Positions 1-8,814 of a stretch of 45,094 bases of DNA are shown piece by piece. The notes below the pieces were generated by a model that saw nothing but the letters and a program-made list of their open reading frames with translations, searched no databases and was not told where the DNA came from. Numbering within the stretch: position 1 is the first letter of the stretch; each line of letters begins with the position of its first letter. The position numbers were made by a program, and so were the translations under genes. This stretch comes from a virus: IMG/VR virus record IMGVR_UViG_3300033149_003380, positions 1 through 45,094 of that record; one strand, 5' to 3'.

Positions 1-34
1 ATCAACAAAAAGCGGAAATTGAAAGAGAAAAACA
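1..34. repeat. Terminal direct repeat, left copy (assembly closure)
   Basis: These 34 bases are identical to the last 34 bases of the window (45061-45094). A coding frame continues through the join, so this looks like the overlap of a circular or circularly permuted genome written out linearly. It is too short to be a typical physical terminal repeat. Confidence 0.9.
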
Positions 35-161
35 TATAAAACGCATTAGGGCTATTCAAGAACAAAAACATAAAAAAGAACAAGAAAAAAGAATGTCTCA
101 AATCAAAGAAACAAAACACAAAGAAGAAGATTTATCAATTTATAACAAGGATTTAATATGA
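1..161 (+). CDS. C-terminal part of the junction-spanning coiled-coil protein
   Basis: This is the 3' end of the gene that starts at 44592 and runs through the circular join. Read together the gene is 630 nt and encodes 209 residues. This part is almost entirely Lys, Glu, Gln and Arg (many KEQEK-type stretches), typical of a long charged alpha-helix or coiled coil. The stop TGA at 159-161 overlaps the next ATG in an ATGA arrangement, so translation of the decoration-like gene at 158 is probably coupled. No family is recognised. Its place between the glycan genes and the virion proteins suggests a structural or assembly role, which is inference only. Confidence 0.75.
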   Translation, partial: QQKAEIEREKHIKRIRAIQEQKHKKEQEKRMSQIKETKHKEEDLSIYNKDLI

Positions 162-598
162 GCGGATATCCAACACTAAACGAAGTTACATTAGATGAAA
201 GCGATAACACTGGAACTAGCGGAACCATTACTAAAAAAGCATCTTTATATGGATGGGATGGTTCTGATAAGGTTCGGGTTAAAGTTGATTCTAATGGAGC
301 CATAGCCACTTCTCCCGAAGGGGCATCTTGCGGAACAGATACGACCACCATTACTACGGCAGGCACAGCGGTTCAATTGCCTAATCATGCCTGTAAAAGA
401 TGTTTTATTCAGTCATATGAAGGAAACGCTGGCACTATTGCTGTTGGAGATAGTAACGTAGTAGCCGCGGCCGCTTCTTTACGAGGCAAGGCGCTTTATC
501 CAACCCAAGGAGATTGGTTTTATGTCAATAACACTAATTTATTATATGTAGACTCCACAGCAAATGGAGACAAGGTTAGCATTTATTATGAGAATTAA
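158..598 (+). CDS. Virion decoration/fibre-type small structural protein
   Basis: A 146-residue protein, Thr/Ser/Gly-rich and predicted all-beta. The C-terminal 80 residues (from about residue 60) follow a pattern common in small phage virion proteins: a TAGTAVQLP-type strand, then GTIAVGDS, a turn, YVNNTNLLYVDS and a final NGDKVSIYYEN strand. That layout resembles head-decoration or fibre-tip domains. Two Cys (CKRC near residue 80) are unusual for such a protein. It starts within an ATGA overlap with the upstream coiled-coil gene and ends inside the start of the next gene, so it belongs to the late virion operon. The exact role is unknown. Confidence 0.6.
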   Translation: MSGYPTLNEVTLDESDNTGTSGTITKKASLYGWDGSDKVRVKVDSNGAIATSPEGASCGTDTTTITTAGTAVQLPNHACKRCFIQSYEGNAGTIAVGDSNVVAAAASLRGKALYPTQGDWFYVNNTNLLYVDSTANGDKVSIYYEN

Positions 599-3500
599 AA
601 AACTTTTAGTATTTACATTTGTATCCATAATAATTTGTATTGCCATTATAGCATTAATGAATTCGTGGGCTAATTATGACAATGAAACTGAAGTCCCGTC
701 TGATTTTGGTGCAATGACATTTTGGATGTATAAAAATTCCCAATTACAACCAGTGGTTTCCACTTGGAATATTTTGTCTTCTGGCTCTGTTAATTTTGAT
801 AACACAGTATCTATTAGTGGGGCTTTAAATTTTGGAAGTCTTATCAATTGTGACACTATAGATACAGACGCAAACGGAGTTCCTAGTTGTGGGACCGATG
901 AAACAGGCTCTGGTTCTGGTATGATTTTACACAATTTATTGGGTTCTTGGCACGCAGATACCAATCCAGCGTCAGTATCAAGGGGAAGCCTTATTTATGG
1001 AAATTCTACGCCCAAGTGGTCAGAATTAACAATTGGAGCGTCTAATTCATTTTTACTAAGCGATGGTACAGATGTTAAGTGGGACGACAGTGCTACAAGT
1101 TTATTTTTAAGCAATGATTTATATGTTGGCGGAATAGGGCTTGACGACACAGGCTCAGCAGTAGCTGGCTCTACCTTAATAGGAATACCTGCTTTATCGG
1201 GGGCAACATACACAACCCAAGAACACTACAATAGATTATCCCAGTCAGCTGGAAGAACATCTGGTGGGGGTATAACTGATAATGGAGATGGAACAGTTGC
1301 GGTTGCCGCTGGAACTGGCTTTATAAAAGCAACTGACAGTGACGCAGCCGAACTTTTGTCTTTTGATTGGGCCGCCTCTTCAAGTGTTGAGATAATAACG
1401 GATGATACAATCTATATCGGAATTATTTATAATTCAGGAACTCCCAAAATAGACTGCAGGACAACCGATGTTTGGGACCTAGATACAGAGTTTCCATTGG
1501 GAAGTGTTGTTAATATTGGTGGACATACCAATATACTTCAAAACCCTTGGTGGGTCGGGGACAGCATTACAAATATCATAGAAAGAACTCAATCATTTGG
1601 CTGGATTACAAGAGATGAAAGAATTAAAGGGCTAATAATATCAAAATCAGGAACTCGCAATCTTGATTATACGGCTGGAACACTATGGTCAAGATTAACG
1701 GAATTTGATATACCAGCGTCAACAGCCGCCGCTTTTGAAACATATTACAGGGATGGATCTGGCGGCTGGACAGTAGAAGAGGGCATTACCCAGTGGTCAA
1801 TAGAAGATTATGATGATGGAGACGGGACACTGGCAAGTTTGTCAGCTAATAGATATGCGAATATCTGGGTATTTATGGAAACAGACGGCGAACCCGCAAT
1901 AGTATATCCGCAAGCACAATTTACAAATGCCGCTGCGGCTGGATTAGAAAAACTGCCGTCAACACTTCCGCCAACTCTAACAGAGGCAGGTATATTGCTT
2001 GGAAGGATTACAATACAGGATGGAGTTGATGAGCCAGTTGAAGTCCAGTCGGCTTTTGTGGATGTAATTGAAACCGCGCTTGTAACAGACCATGGAAACC
2101 TTGGCGGACTAAACGATGACGATCATACCCAGTATGTTTTATCAAATGGAACAAGGGCAATGACATCTGATTGGACTTTTGGTTCAAATGATTTATTCGC
2201 AAGTTCAAGTTTCTTTTTGGAAGGATTATCCGTTGATGGCACAGCGAGTATTTCTGGAACACTTGATGTAACTGGGGCAATAACTGGAAACCTGACAGGT
2301 AACGCCGATACTGCAACAGCCCTAGCTGCCAATGGAGCTAATTGTGCTGCCGGACAATATCCTTTAGGAATTGACGCTAGCGGAGCAGTTGAAGGCTGTA
2401 CTGCTGATAGCGATACTACTTATACTGCTGCAAGTCCATTAAGTTTAGTGGGGACCGTGTTTAATATTGATCTAGCATCTACAAGTGGGGGCGGTTATTT
2501 GTCTAGCACAGACTGGGACACCTTTAATTCTAAGTGGGATTCTGTTTCTGATATTGGAGATGGAACAATTACAGAAATTAAGCTTGATATAAACTCAGCG
2601 CCTACCGAAGAATATATTTTGGGTTGGAATGGAACAAAGTTGGATTATTTTGCCACCACTTCTTGGGATACCAATACTACTTATACAGCGGGAGGAACTT
2701 TATTAGATTTAACGGGCACAACATTTAGTATAAACGAAGGAACATTAACTAATGGTAAGGGCTGTAAATTTGTAACGGGAACAGGCATTGTTTGCGACCA
2801 AGATTATTTATTAACAGTTGATATTTCAGATAATACTAATCTTACGGCAGGAACAAATATTACTTTATCAGATGACACTCTAAATGTAGACGATGTCTTT
2901 GTGTTAACCGCGGGTGACTTGATTACTGGAAACATAGTAAGCTCAGGAAGCTTTGAAATTGACAACACAGTTTCTATAAGCGGCCAATTAGCATTTGGAA
3001 ATCTTATCAATTGTGACACTATAGATACAGACGCAAACGGAGTTCCTAGTTGTGGGACCGATGAAACGTCTGCTGGGGGATTATCCGCTCATAACCTATT
3101 GGGAAGTTATCACGGAGACACGCTTCCCGCTTCAGTATCGGCAAATAGTTTAATTTATGGAGGAGAAACAACTTGGCAATTGTTCTCTGCCCCAACAGCA
3201 TCAAGTAGTTTTTTACAATACAATGGAACAAGTTTGAGCTGGAACGATTTAATAGTATCTGTAGGAAATATGAACGCAGAGGACTTTGGAGATTTTACTT
3301 GTAATGGAACCGCTTGTACTAATGATGCCGATAGTATAGCCCTAGCCACTGATACAACTGGAAACTATGTAGCCACAATAGCCGATAGCGGCAATTCTGT
3401 TATAACTGTAGCCAACTCTGGTTCGGAAAATGCCGCAGTAACCTTAACAATAACCGCAGACGGGATAGATGATACCCATATTGATTGGGGAACTGGAGCC

Positions 3501-4043
3501 AACCAAGTAAGCATAGCAGACTTATCGGGAAATCAAATTTCAGGAGCCTTAGCTTGGGACTTTGGAGCAGCCACAAGTTTTGAATTGCCCAACGCAGCAT
3601 CTTTAACCTTAGACGCTAACGGAGAAGCATATATTGATACAACCGCAGACCAATTAAAGTATTACTCTGGCGGAGAAATTCATTCAATAGTAGCCACTCG
3701 TTCATTTTCTTTTATACTGGGAAATGACCACATAACATCAGCTTCTTGGGCGGTTGAAACTCAATTTACCGAGCCAATAACTATTACTAAGATTAGTTGT
3801 AGGGCAAAAAGCGGAACTAGCTTTCAGTTAGAACTATTAGAATGCGACGCTGACGCTGGCTCTTGCACCGATGTTGATAGCACAATTACGTGTGCCACTA
3901 CAACAACTTATGATGACGGGTTTTTAACAAATCCTTCAATAGATGCCTTAGACAAAATTATAGCTTCTACTTCTGACGGAGCCGTGTCAGGAGCTGTAGA
4001 AACTGGCGCTGTTGAGGTTTGGTATAAGATGACCGCTGAATAA
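588..4043 (+). CDS. Large modular beta-rich fibre-like protein with N-terminal membrane segment
   Basis: 1151 residues from ATG 588. I prefer this start to the in-frame ATG 24 nt upstream because an AAGG sits at 572-575 and the protein then begins with a clean positively charged signal or anchor (MRIKKLLVF followed by about 18 hydrophobic residues). The rest is low-complexity Thr/Ser/Gly/Asn beta structure. It includes the LSSTDWDTFNSK motif seen in many metagenomic tail-fibre-like proteins and two copies of a roughly 105-residue module (about residues 63-168 and 784-888) that share an exact 65-bp DNA repeat. The C-terminal 110 residues look like a Cys-containing beta-sandwich. A fibre or a displayed surface protein would both fit; the export-type N-terminus is odd for a fibre. 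Confidence 0.6.
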   Translation: MRIKKLLVFTFVSIIICIAIIALMNSWANYDNETEVPSDFGAMTFWMYKNSQLQPVVSTWNILSSGSVNFDNTVSISGALNFGSLINCDTIDTDANGVPSCGTDETGSGSGMILHNLLGSWHADTNPASVSRGSLIYGNSTPKWSELTIGASNSFLLSDGTDVKWDDSATSLFLSNDLYVGGIGLDDTGSAVAGSTLIGIPALSGATYTTQEHYNRLSQSAGRTSGGGITDNGDGTVAVAAGTGFIKATDSDAAELLSFDWAASSSVEIITDDTIYIGIIYNSGTPKIDCRTTDVWDLDTEFPLGSVVNIGGHTNILQNPWWVGDSITNIIERTQSFGWITRDERIKGLIISKSGTRNLDYTAGTLWSRLTEFDIPASTAAAFETYYRDGSGGWTVEEGITQWSIEDYDDGDGTLASLSANRYANIWVFMETDGEPAIVYPQAQFTNAAAAGLEKLPSTLPPTLTEAGILLGRITIQDGVDEPVEVQSAFVDVIETALVTDHGNLGGLNDDDHTQYVLSNGTRAMTSDWTFGSNDLFASSSFFLEGLSVDGTASISGTLDVTGAITGNLTGNADTATALAANGANCAAGQYPLGIDASGAVEGCTADSDTTYTAASPLSLVGTVFNIDLASTSGGGYLSSTDWDTFNSKWDSVSDIGDGTITEIKLDINSAPTEEYILGWNGTKLDYFATTSWDTNTTYTAGGTLLDLTGTTFSINEGTLTNGKGCKFVTGTGIVCDQDYLLTVDISDNTNLTAGTNITLSDDTLNVDDVFVLTAGDLITGNIVSSGSFEIDNTVSISGQLAFGNLINCDTIDTDANGVPSCGTDETSAGGLSAHNLLGSYHGDTLPASVSANSLIYGGETTWQLFSAPTASSSFLQYNGTSLSWNDLIVSVGNMNAEDFGDFTCNGTACTNDADSIALATDTTGNYVATIADSGNSVITVANSGSENAAVTLTITADGIDDTHIDWGTGANQVSIADLSGNQISGALAWDFGAATSFELPNAASLTLDANGEAYIDTTADQLKYYSGGEIHSIVATRSFSFILGNDHITSASWAVETQFTEPITITKISCRAKSGTSFQLELLECDADAGSCTDVDSTITCATTTTYDDGFLTNPSIDALDKIIASTSDGAVSGAVETGAVEVWYKMTAE
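840..904 (+). repeat. 65-bp direct repeat, copy 1
   Basis: Identical base for base to 3003-3067 inside the same gene. It encodes the start of a repeated module (LINCDTIDTDANGVPSCGTDE). Flanking module sequence has diverged, so the core is under conversion or is a recent duplication. Confidence 0.95.
3003..3067 (+). repeat. 65-bp direct repeat, copy 2
   Basis: Second exact copy of 840-904, in the same reading frame, opening the C-terminal copy of the module. Recombination between the copies would delete about 2.16 kb in frame (721 codons). Confidence 0.95.
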
Positions 4044-4045
4044 GT

Positions 4046-6607
4046 ATGAATAAATTGTGGAAAAAAATAACAGATTTCTTTAATAAAACTTGGATTAAAA
4101 CAAAACAAATATCTCACAATGTTTGGATGTGGGTTAAACGACAATGGAAAAAGCTTTTATTGCTTTTAATTCCTATAGCTATGGCAGCGGGATTAACACA
4201 GCCACTTTTGATAGATAAAAGTTTTGAAAACCTACCAAATGTAGAAAAAATAGCTAACATATACAAGGTAGATTTAGGAAAATACAATGAAGTTGAAATT
4301 AAAGACAATGCCCCAGAGGTTAAATTAAAAAAATGGGGAGACGAAACTTGGATTAAAATACGACCATCAGTAACATTTGGGGGAAAATTTGGAGCAGAAA
4401 TAAAACCCAAACAAGAAAATGGCAAATTAAAATTTATTGATATCGGCACAGAAATTCATTTATATCCACTAGAGCCAAGCGAAGAGTATGAGGGGGGTGG
4501 GTTTGAATATGAGGTTATTTTAAAATCAAAACCTCCCATAAATATAATGAGCTTTGACATAGACACACAAGGACTTGAGTTTTATTATCAACCGCCTTTA
4601 AATGAAGAATATCCCAAATCAAACAATTGTTCATCAACTGAATGCGATACAAGTGGAGATGGTGAATTGGATTCATTTAGGCCCAAAAATATAATTGGAA
4701 GTTATGCAGTTTATCATAAAACAAAAACAAATTATATTGTAGGACAAACAAATTATAAAACGGGGAAGGCATTTCATATTTATAGACCTAAAATTATAGA
4801 TAGTGCTGGAAATTGGACATGGGGAGAATTGAATGTAGATGAAAAAAGGGGAAAGTTAACCATAACCACACCTCAAGACTTTATAGATAGTGCTGTTTAT
4901 CCCATAAGACATGCTACTGGTTTAACTATCGGATATACGACGGGAGGAGGCAGCACAAAGGCTATTAGTGCAGACAGAATGTATGGAACAACATATAATA
5001 ATACTGCTAGTGCAACTGGTTTGGTAAGCAAGATTACGGCTTATTTCTCGGGTTATTTTGGAGGGGATAATGGTAAGGGTGTAATGGTTGAAGACTCGGG
5101 TAAAACAATTATATCTAATGGAGTTACTCCTGCTAATTCAATAGCTGCTGGATTAAATTGGGTTGATTTTACTTATTCTACGCAACCAACAATTAGCAAT
5201 GGTACTGATTATGTAATGATGATTATTACTGATGAAAGTCAAATTCGTTACGATAGTGGTTCTTATGGTTTTTATGATACAAGTAATAGTTATGCCAGCC
5301 CACAAAATCCAACAGATGGTACTACTGACACTAATAATTATTCTGTCTATGCAACCTATACAGCAAACCCAGCAACTGTTATCACGGATTATGAAACAAA
5401 TGTAACCGATACTACAGCAACTTTATGGGGAACAGTAGATATGGGGGGTTCTAGCAGTGTAAGTGCTTACTTTGAATATATTGCCTCTATTACCGAGGCT
5501 TACGATACTACCAGCGTTGACCAAACAATAACTGTGAGTGATAATTATAGTCAATCTTTGACTGGACTAACGGCATTATCACCATATAGTTATAGAGCGG
5601 TAGTAAGTGAATCGGCTACTCCCAATTATGGAGATGATGATAAATTTTATACTGGAGATGTTGCCACAATTTCTTATACGGAAAATGATTTTAATGCTGG
5701 CATTTTAGATAATGTTTCAACAAGTGCTTCTTCTGGATTTATTGAGCTTACAAGCGCAAAGGGAGGAGGCATAGCCACAACATCGGAAGGATTTGAAGGG
5801 GCAACATTTCCACCAATCAGTTTTGGTAGCGGGTGGACAACGGGAGGTAATGCTAATTTTTTTAGAAGCAGCACTCAATATCAGGCAGGGTCTTATTCGG
5901 CAGAAGGAGGAGATATTGCCGATAGTCAAAGTACTTGGCTTGATTTAGATTATACTTGTGATAGCGCAGATTGTGCTTTAAGTTTTTATTGGAAAGTAAG
6001 CAGTGAAACTGACTACGATTATTTGGTTTATTGTGAAGATATAGATGATACTTGTAGTAGAACCACTTATACTTTACGAATTTCTGGCAATACTGCGTGG
6101 GCATTAGTTCATAGACCAGATTTGTCAACGGGAGCACATAGTTTTAGGTGGGGATATTTTAAAGATAGTTCAGTTAGTGAATTGTCTGATACTGGGTGGA
6201 TTGATGTTGTTTCAATAGGAGATACAAGTACGGGTTATGCTGAATTTGGAAACTGGACAGCCCCACCCCTTGATGTTAGTAGTATTTCAAATGTAGATAC
6301 TAGTAAATTTAACTTTTATGCTAGTACATCAGCAGGGACTACTTTTTTAACAGCTTCTACCTCTTTTCATACAAGCTCTACATCAGAACCGGGTAATTGG
6401 GACGACGCCACAAATGGAAGCACTATAACTGGAGCTTCAGGAGATTTATCTGGTAAATGGTTATGGGTTAGATTCTTTTTAGAAACCACATCATCAGCTT
6501 CTACCCCTTATTTGCATTGGACTGGTTATGGGATAAATGAAGCAGCAACTCCTCCGCCAACTACCGAAGAGACAATACCGCCACCGATAATAATTTTTGG
6601 AGACTAA
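4046..6607 (+). CDS. Membrane-anchored/secreted beta-sandwich protein (FN3-like and MAM/LamG-like domains)
   Basis: 853 residues. The N-terminus is basic and amphipathic, with one transmembrane segment at about residues 36-53 (LLLLLIPIAMAAGL). Residues about 60-300 form a domain I do not recognise. About 450-540 resembles a fibronectin type III domain (TDTTATLWGTVD ... LTGLTALSPYSYRAVV). About 590-730 resembles a MAM/concanavalin-like sandwich (GFEG start, Cys pairs, SFRWGYFKD). The C-terminus is Pro-rich. It begins 2 nt after the previous gene. Such architecture is typical of bacterial cell-surface proteins; in a phage it could be a receptor-binding virion protein or a host-surface-displayed product. 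Confidence 0.55.
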   Translation: MNKLWKKITDFFNKTWIKTKQISHNVWMWVKRQWKKLLLLLIPIAMAAGLTQPLLIDKSFENLPNVEKIANIYKVDLGKYNEVEIKDNAPEVKLKKWGDETWIKIRPSVTFGGKFGAEIKPKQENGKLKFIDIGTEIHLYPLEPSEEYEGGGFEYEVILKSKPPINIMSFDIDTQGLEFYYQPPLNEEYPKSNNCSSTECDTSGDGELDSFRPKNIIGSYAVYHKTKTNYIVGQTNYKTGKAFHIYRPKIIDSAGNWTWGELNVDEKRGKLTITTPQDFIDSAVYPIRHATGLTIGYTTGGGSTKAISADRMYGTTYNNTASATGLVSKITAYFSGYFGGDNGKGVMVEDSGKTIISNGVTPANSIAAGLNWVDFTYSTQPTISNGTDYVMMIITDESQIRYDSGSYGFYDTSNSYASPQNPTDGTTDTNNYSVYATYTANPATVITDYETNVTDTTATLWGTVDMGGSSSVSAYFEYIASITEAYDTTSVDQTITVSDNYSQSLTGLTALSPYSYRAVVSESATPNYGDDDKFYTGDVATISYTENDFNAGILDNVSTSASSGFIELTSAKGGGIATTSEGFEGATFPPISFGSGWTTGGNANFFRSSTQYQAGSYSAEGGDIADSQSTWLDLDYTCDSADCALSFYWKVSSETDYDYLVYCEDIDDTCSRTTYTLRISGNTAWALVHRPDLSTGAHSFRWGYFKDSSVSELSDTGWIDVVSIGDTSTGYAEFGNWTAPPLDVSSISNVDTSKFNFYASTSAGTTFLTASTSFHTSSTSEPGNWDDATNGSTITGASGDLSGKWLWVRFFLETTSSASTPYLHWTGYGINEAATPPPTTEETIPPPIIIFGD

Positions 6608-6647
6608 ACATTTAATATTTTAATACTAATATACAAGGAATAAATAA

Positions 6648-7346
6648 ATGAATCTTTATAACGCAAGTCTTCCGATTGGAATAGAAAATCATATATTGTT
6701 TTTAACCAACACAACTACTTCTGATTTCTCTCAAAACCAAATGAAGGCAAATATAAATAGATGGCTACACAGATTTAGCGATGAAATTATGGATGCTATG
6801 GAGGGATGGGACTTTTCTGGACAAACCGACCAAACTATAGACTTGGTTGCTGATACACAATCTTACTCTGTTCCTACTGGAATTCTTAAAATAAAAAGAA
6901 TTGAAATTGATTACAATGGAGATGGGGTTTATTACAAAGCAGAACCTCTTGATATTAACGATATGGGACATGGCACCGATAGCACAAGCCTTGCTGGGCG
7001 TTTTAGTACAACATCTCCTTATTATGACCTAAGAGCTGGTTTTATTGACTTTTATCCAATTCCTGACACCAATGTTACAAATGGAGTAAAAATTTGGTGT
7101 GAAAATGAAATCACGGAACTATCAGCCGATACCGACGAACCCGGAATTGCCGAGCCATTTCATATTGGATTGGCTTATGGAGCGGCCAGAGATTGGTTTG
7201 AAAGAGAAGGCAATACAAAAATGGTTAGAGCAATGGACAAAAACCTTAAAGAAGTAATTAGAAAAATGAGAGAATTTTATAGCACTCGAGATTTATCGGC
7301 TCCATGGATGATGAAATCAACATTAAGTAGCGAGGACTACGAGTAA
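6648..7346 (+). CDS. Head-tail adaptor-like protein
   Basis: 232 residues, preceded by an AAGGA Shine-Dalgarno at 6636-6640. The N-terminal half is helical (RWLHRFSDEIMDAMEGWDF). A beta segment follows with the motif TQSYSVPTGILKIKRIEID, characteristic of phage adaptor/connector proteins that follow the pattern 'Y-LP-hydrophobic-Lys/Arg-hydrophobic'. A helical C-terminus (AAYGAARDWFEREG type) completes it. In T7-, P22- and SU10-like viruses this protein joins the portal dodecamer to the tail nozzle. The beta-propeller gene 1 nt downstream fits that order. The assignment rests on motif style and context. Confidence 0.55.
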   Translation: MNLYNASLPIGIENHILFLTNTTTSDFSQNQMKANINRWLHRFSDEIMDAMEGWDFSGQTDQTIDLVADTQSYSVPTGILKIKRIEIDYNGDGVYYKAEPLDINDMGHGTDSTSLAGRFSTTSPYYDLRAGFIDFYPIPDTNVTNGVKIWCENEITELSADTDEPGIAEPFHIGLAYGAARDWFEREGNTKMVRAMDKNLKEVIRKMREFYSTRDLSAPWMMKSTLSSEDYE

Positions 7347-7347
7347 T

Positions 7348-8814
7348 ATGAAAAAAACTTTAATTATAGAAGATTTTTATGGTGGTCAATCAAATTCTAA
7401 TATTAAAGGAAAAAGAGGAGAATATGCTTTTTCCCAAGATTTTGACATACTTTCAGACGAAGGAATGCTACAACCGCAACTGGCATTAAAAAACGATAAT
7501 TCTGGAACGGTCGGAACATCATCTTCTATTAGGGGATACATCAAAGCAAGCGATGGGAATATATATGGAATTGGAATTTCAAGCGGAAACAATAGGTTAT
7601 TTAAAAAAACATCAATTACAGGAGATTGGTCAACAGTAGTTACTGCTAGCGGGTCATCTTCTCCAACTGGAGGAATATGGGAATATGCTGATTATCTATA
7701 TTGGTTTAATTCATCAACGGTAATTTCTCAATATGGTCCATTGTCAGGAAGTCCATCATTAACTGAAACATGGGACACCATATCTGGAGCGACATTAGTT
7801 ACCGCAAGCGTTCATGCAGACAATAAAATATATTTTTATGAAAGATATAATGTTTATCGTTATGACGGCACAACCAAACCAAATGCAGCAGGAATAATGT
7901 TAGATTTACCCACCAATTGGAGAATTAAGGATATATGGTCAGAAGGAAATAATCAATTTATTTTAGCTAATGATGTTGAAAATAATGTTACTTCAAAAAT
8001 ATTTATTTGGGATCCAACATCAGAAGTGGGAACAACTACGTGGAATGATGATGTAGATATTGGAGACTATAATGCCCAATCAATCAAAAAAGCTGGAGAT
8101 AGATTTTATATCATCTGTGCTATGTGGGATTATAAGATTTATTCTTGGGCAGGAACAGGCTATCGTATTAGATTGGCAAAAAGTATACCAGTTAATTCTA
8201 CGGCATCTTTTTCTGTTAATTCTAATGCCGTTGATGTAAAAGATGGAATATTATATTTTGCTACTACTTGTTCTGTAAGTGGCTTTAATAATGGCGTATA
8301 TGCTTATGGCCATAAGAATTCAAATAAACCGAAGTCTTTATGGCTAGATAGAGTAAATCACTTAAATGATCTATCAAGCATTACCGCTAGGGCATTAAAA
8401 TGGATAGAAAAATCAGGAGAACTAAACCTTCATTTAAGCTTTGATGATGGAACCAACGATTATTCTAATAGAGAAGACACAAATTATTCTTCCAATGCTG
8501 TTTATGAAACAATTAACATTGCTCCATGGAAGGGACAAAAATCACAACTCAAAAGATTAATTTGTCATCATCAACCATTGCCAGCTTCAACAAAATTTAC
8601 TTTTAAAATAAAAACTGATTTTGCGTCTAGTTGGACGACTATTGGAGACTCTGATACAACCAATGATACTGAAAAAGATTTTTTTGGCGATGATTCCCAA
8701 AACGCACTAGCTATAGGGAATTTTCATCAAATTAGAGTAGAAGCAACTTCGGCTACCACTAACAGACCACAATTAATAGATTTAACAATGGAATTTGAGG
8801 CAAGAGGAAAATGA
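7348..8814 (+). CDS. Beta-propeller-like tail protein (possible nozzle)
   Basis: 488 residues beginning 1 nt after the adaptor-like gene. The sequence has repeated four-strand-like blocks with aromatic/Gly signatures (DGNIYGIGISS, DNKIYFYERYNVYRYDG, GDRFYIICAMWDYKIYSWAG, DGILYFATTC), as in beta-propellers. The last 120 residues form a separate beta domain. T7-like nozzle proteins are built around propellers and follow the adaptor, so a nozzle or tail-hub role is reasonable. There is no signal peptide. It overlaps the next gene by 4 nt (ATGA). A virion-associated propeller of other function cannot be excluded. Confidence 0.5.
   Translation: MKKTLIIEDFYGGQSNSNIKGKRGEYAFSQDFDILSDEGMLQPQLALKNDNSGTVGTSSSIRGYIKASDGNIYGIGISSGNNRLFKKTSITGDWSTVVTASGSSSPTGGIWEYADYLYWFNSSTVISQYGPLSGSPSLTETWDTISGATLVTASVHADNKIYFYERYNVYRYDGTTKPNAAGIMLDLPTNWRIKDIWSEGNNQFILANDVENNVTSKIFIWDPTSEVGTTTWNDDVDIGDYNAQSIKKAGDRFYIICAMWDYKIYSWAGTGYRIRLAKSIPVNSTASFSVNSNAVDVKDGILYFATTCSVSGFNNGVYAYGHKNSNKPKSLWLDRVNHLNDLSSITARALKWIEKSGELNLHLSFDDGTNDYSNREDTNYSSNAVYETINIAPWKGQKSQLKRLICHHQPLPASTKFTFKIKTDFASSWTTIGDSDTTNDTEKDFFGDDSQNALAIGNFHQIRVEATSATTNRPQLIDLTMEFEARGK

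Noticed and set aside
1-34. A physical short terminal repeat of a linear genome
   Set aside because: Only 34 bp and inside a coding gene; more likely an assembly overlap of a circular or permuted molecule.
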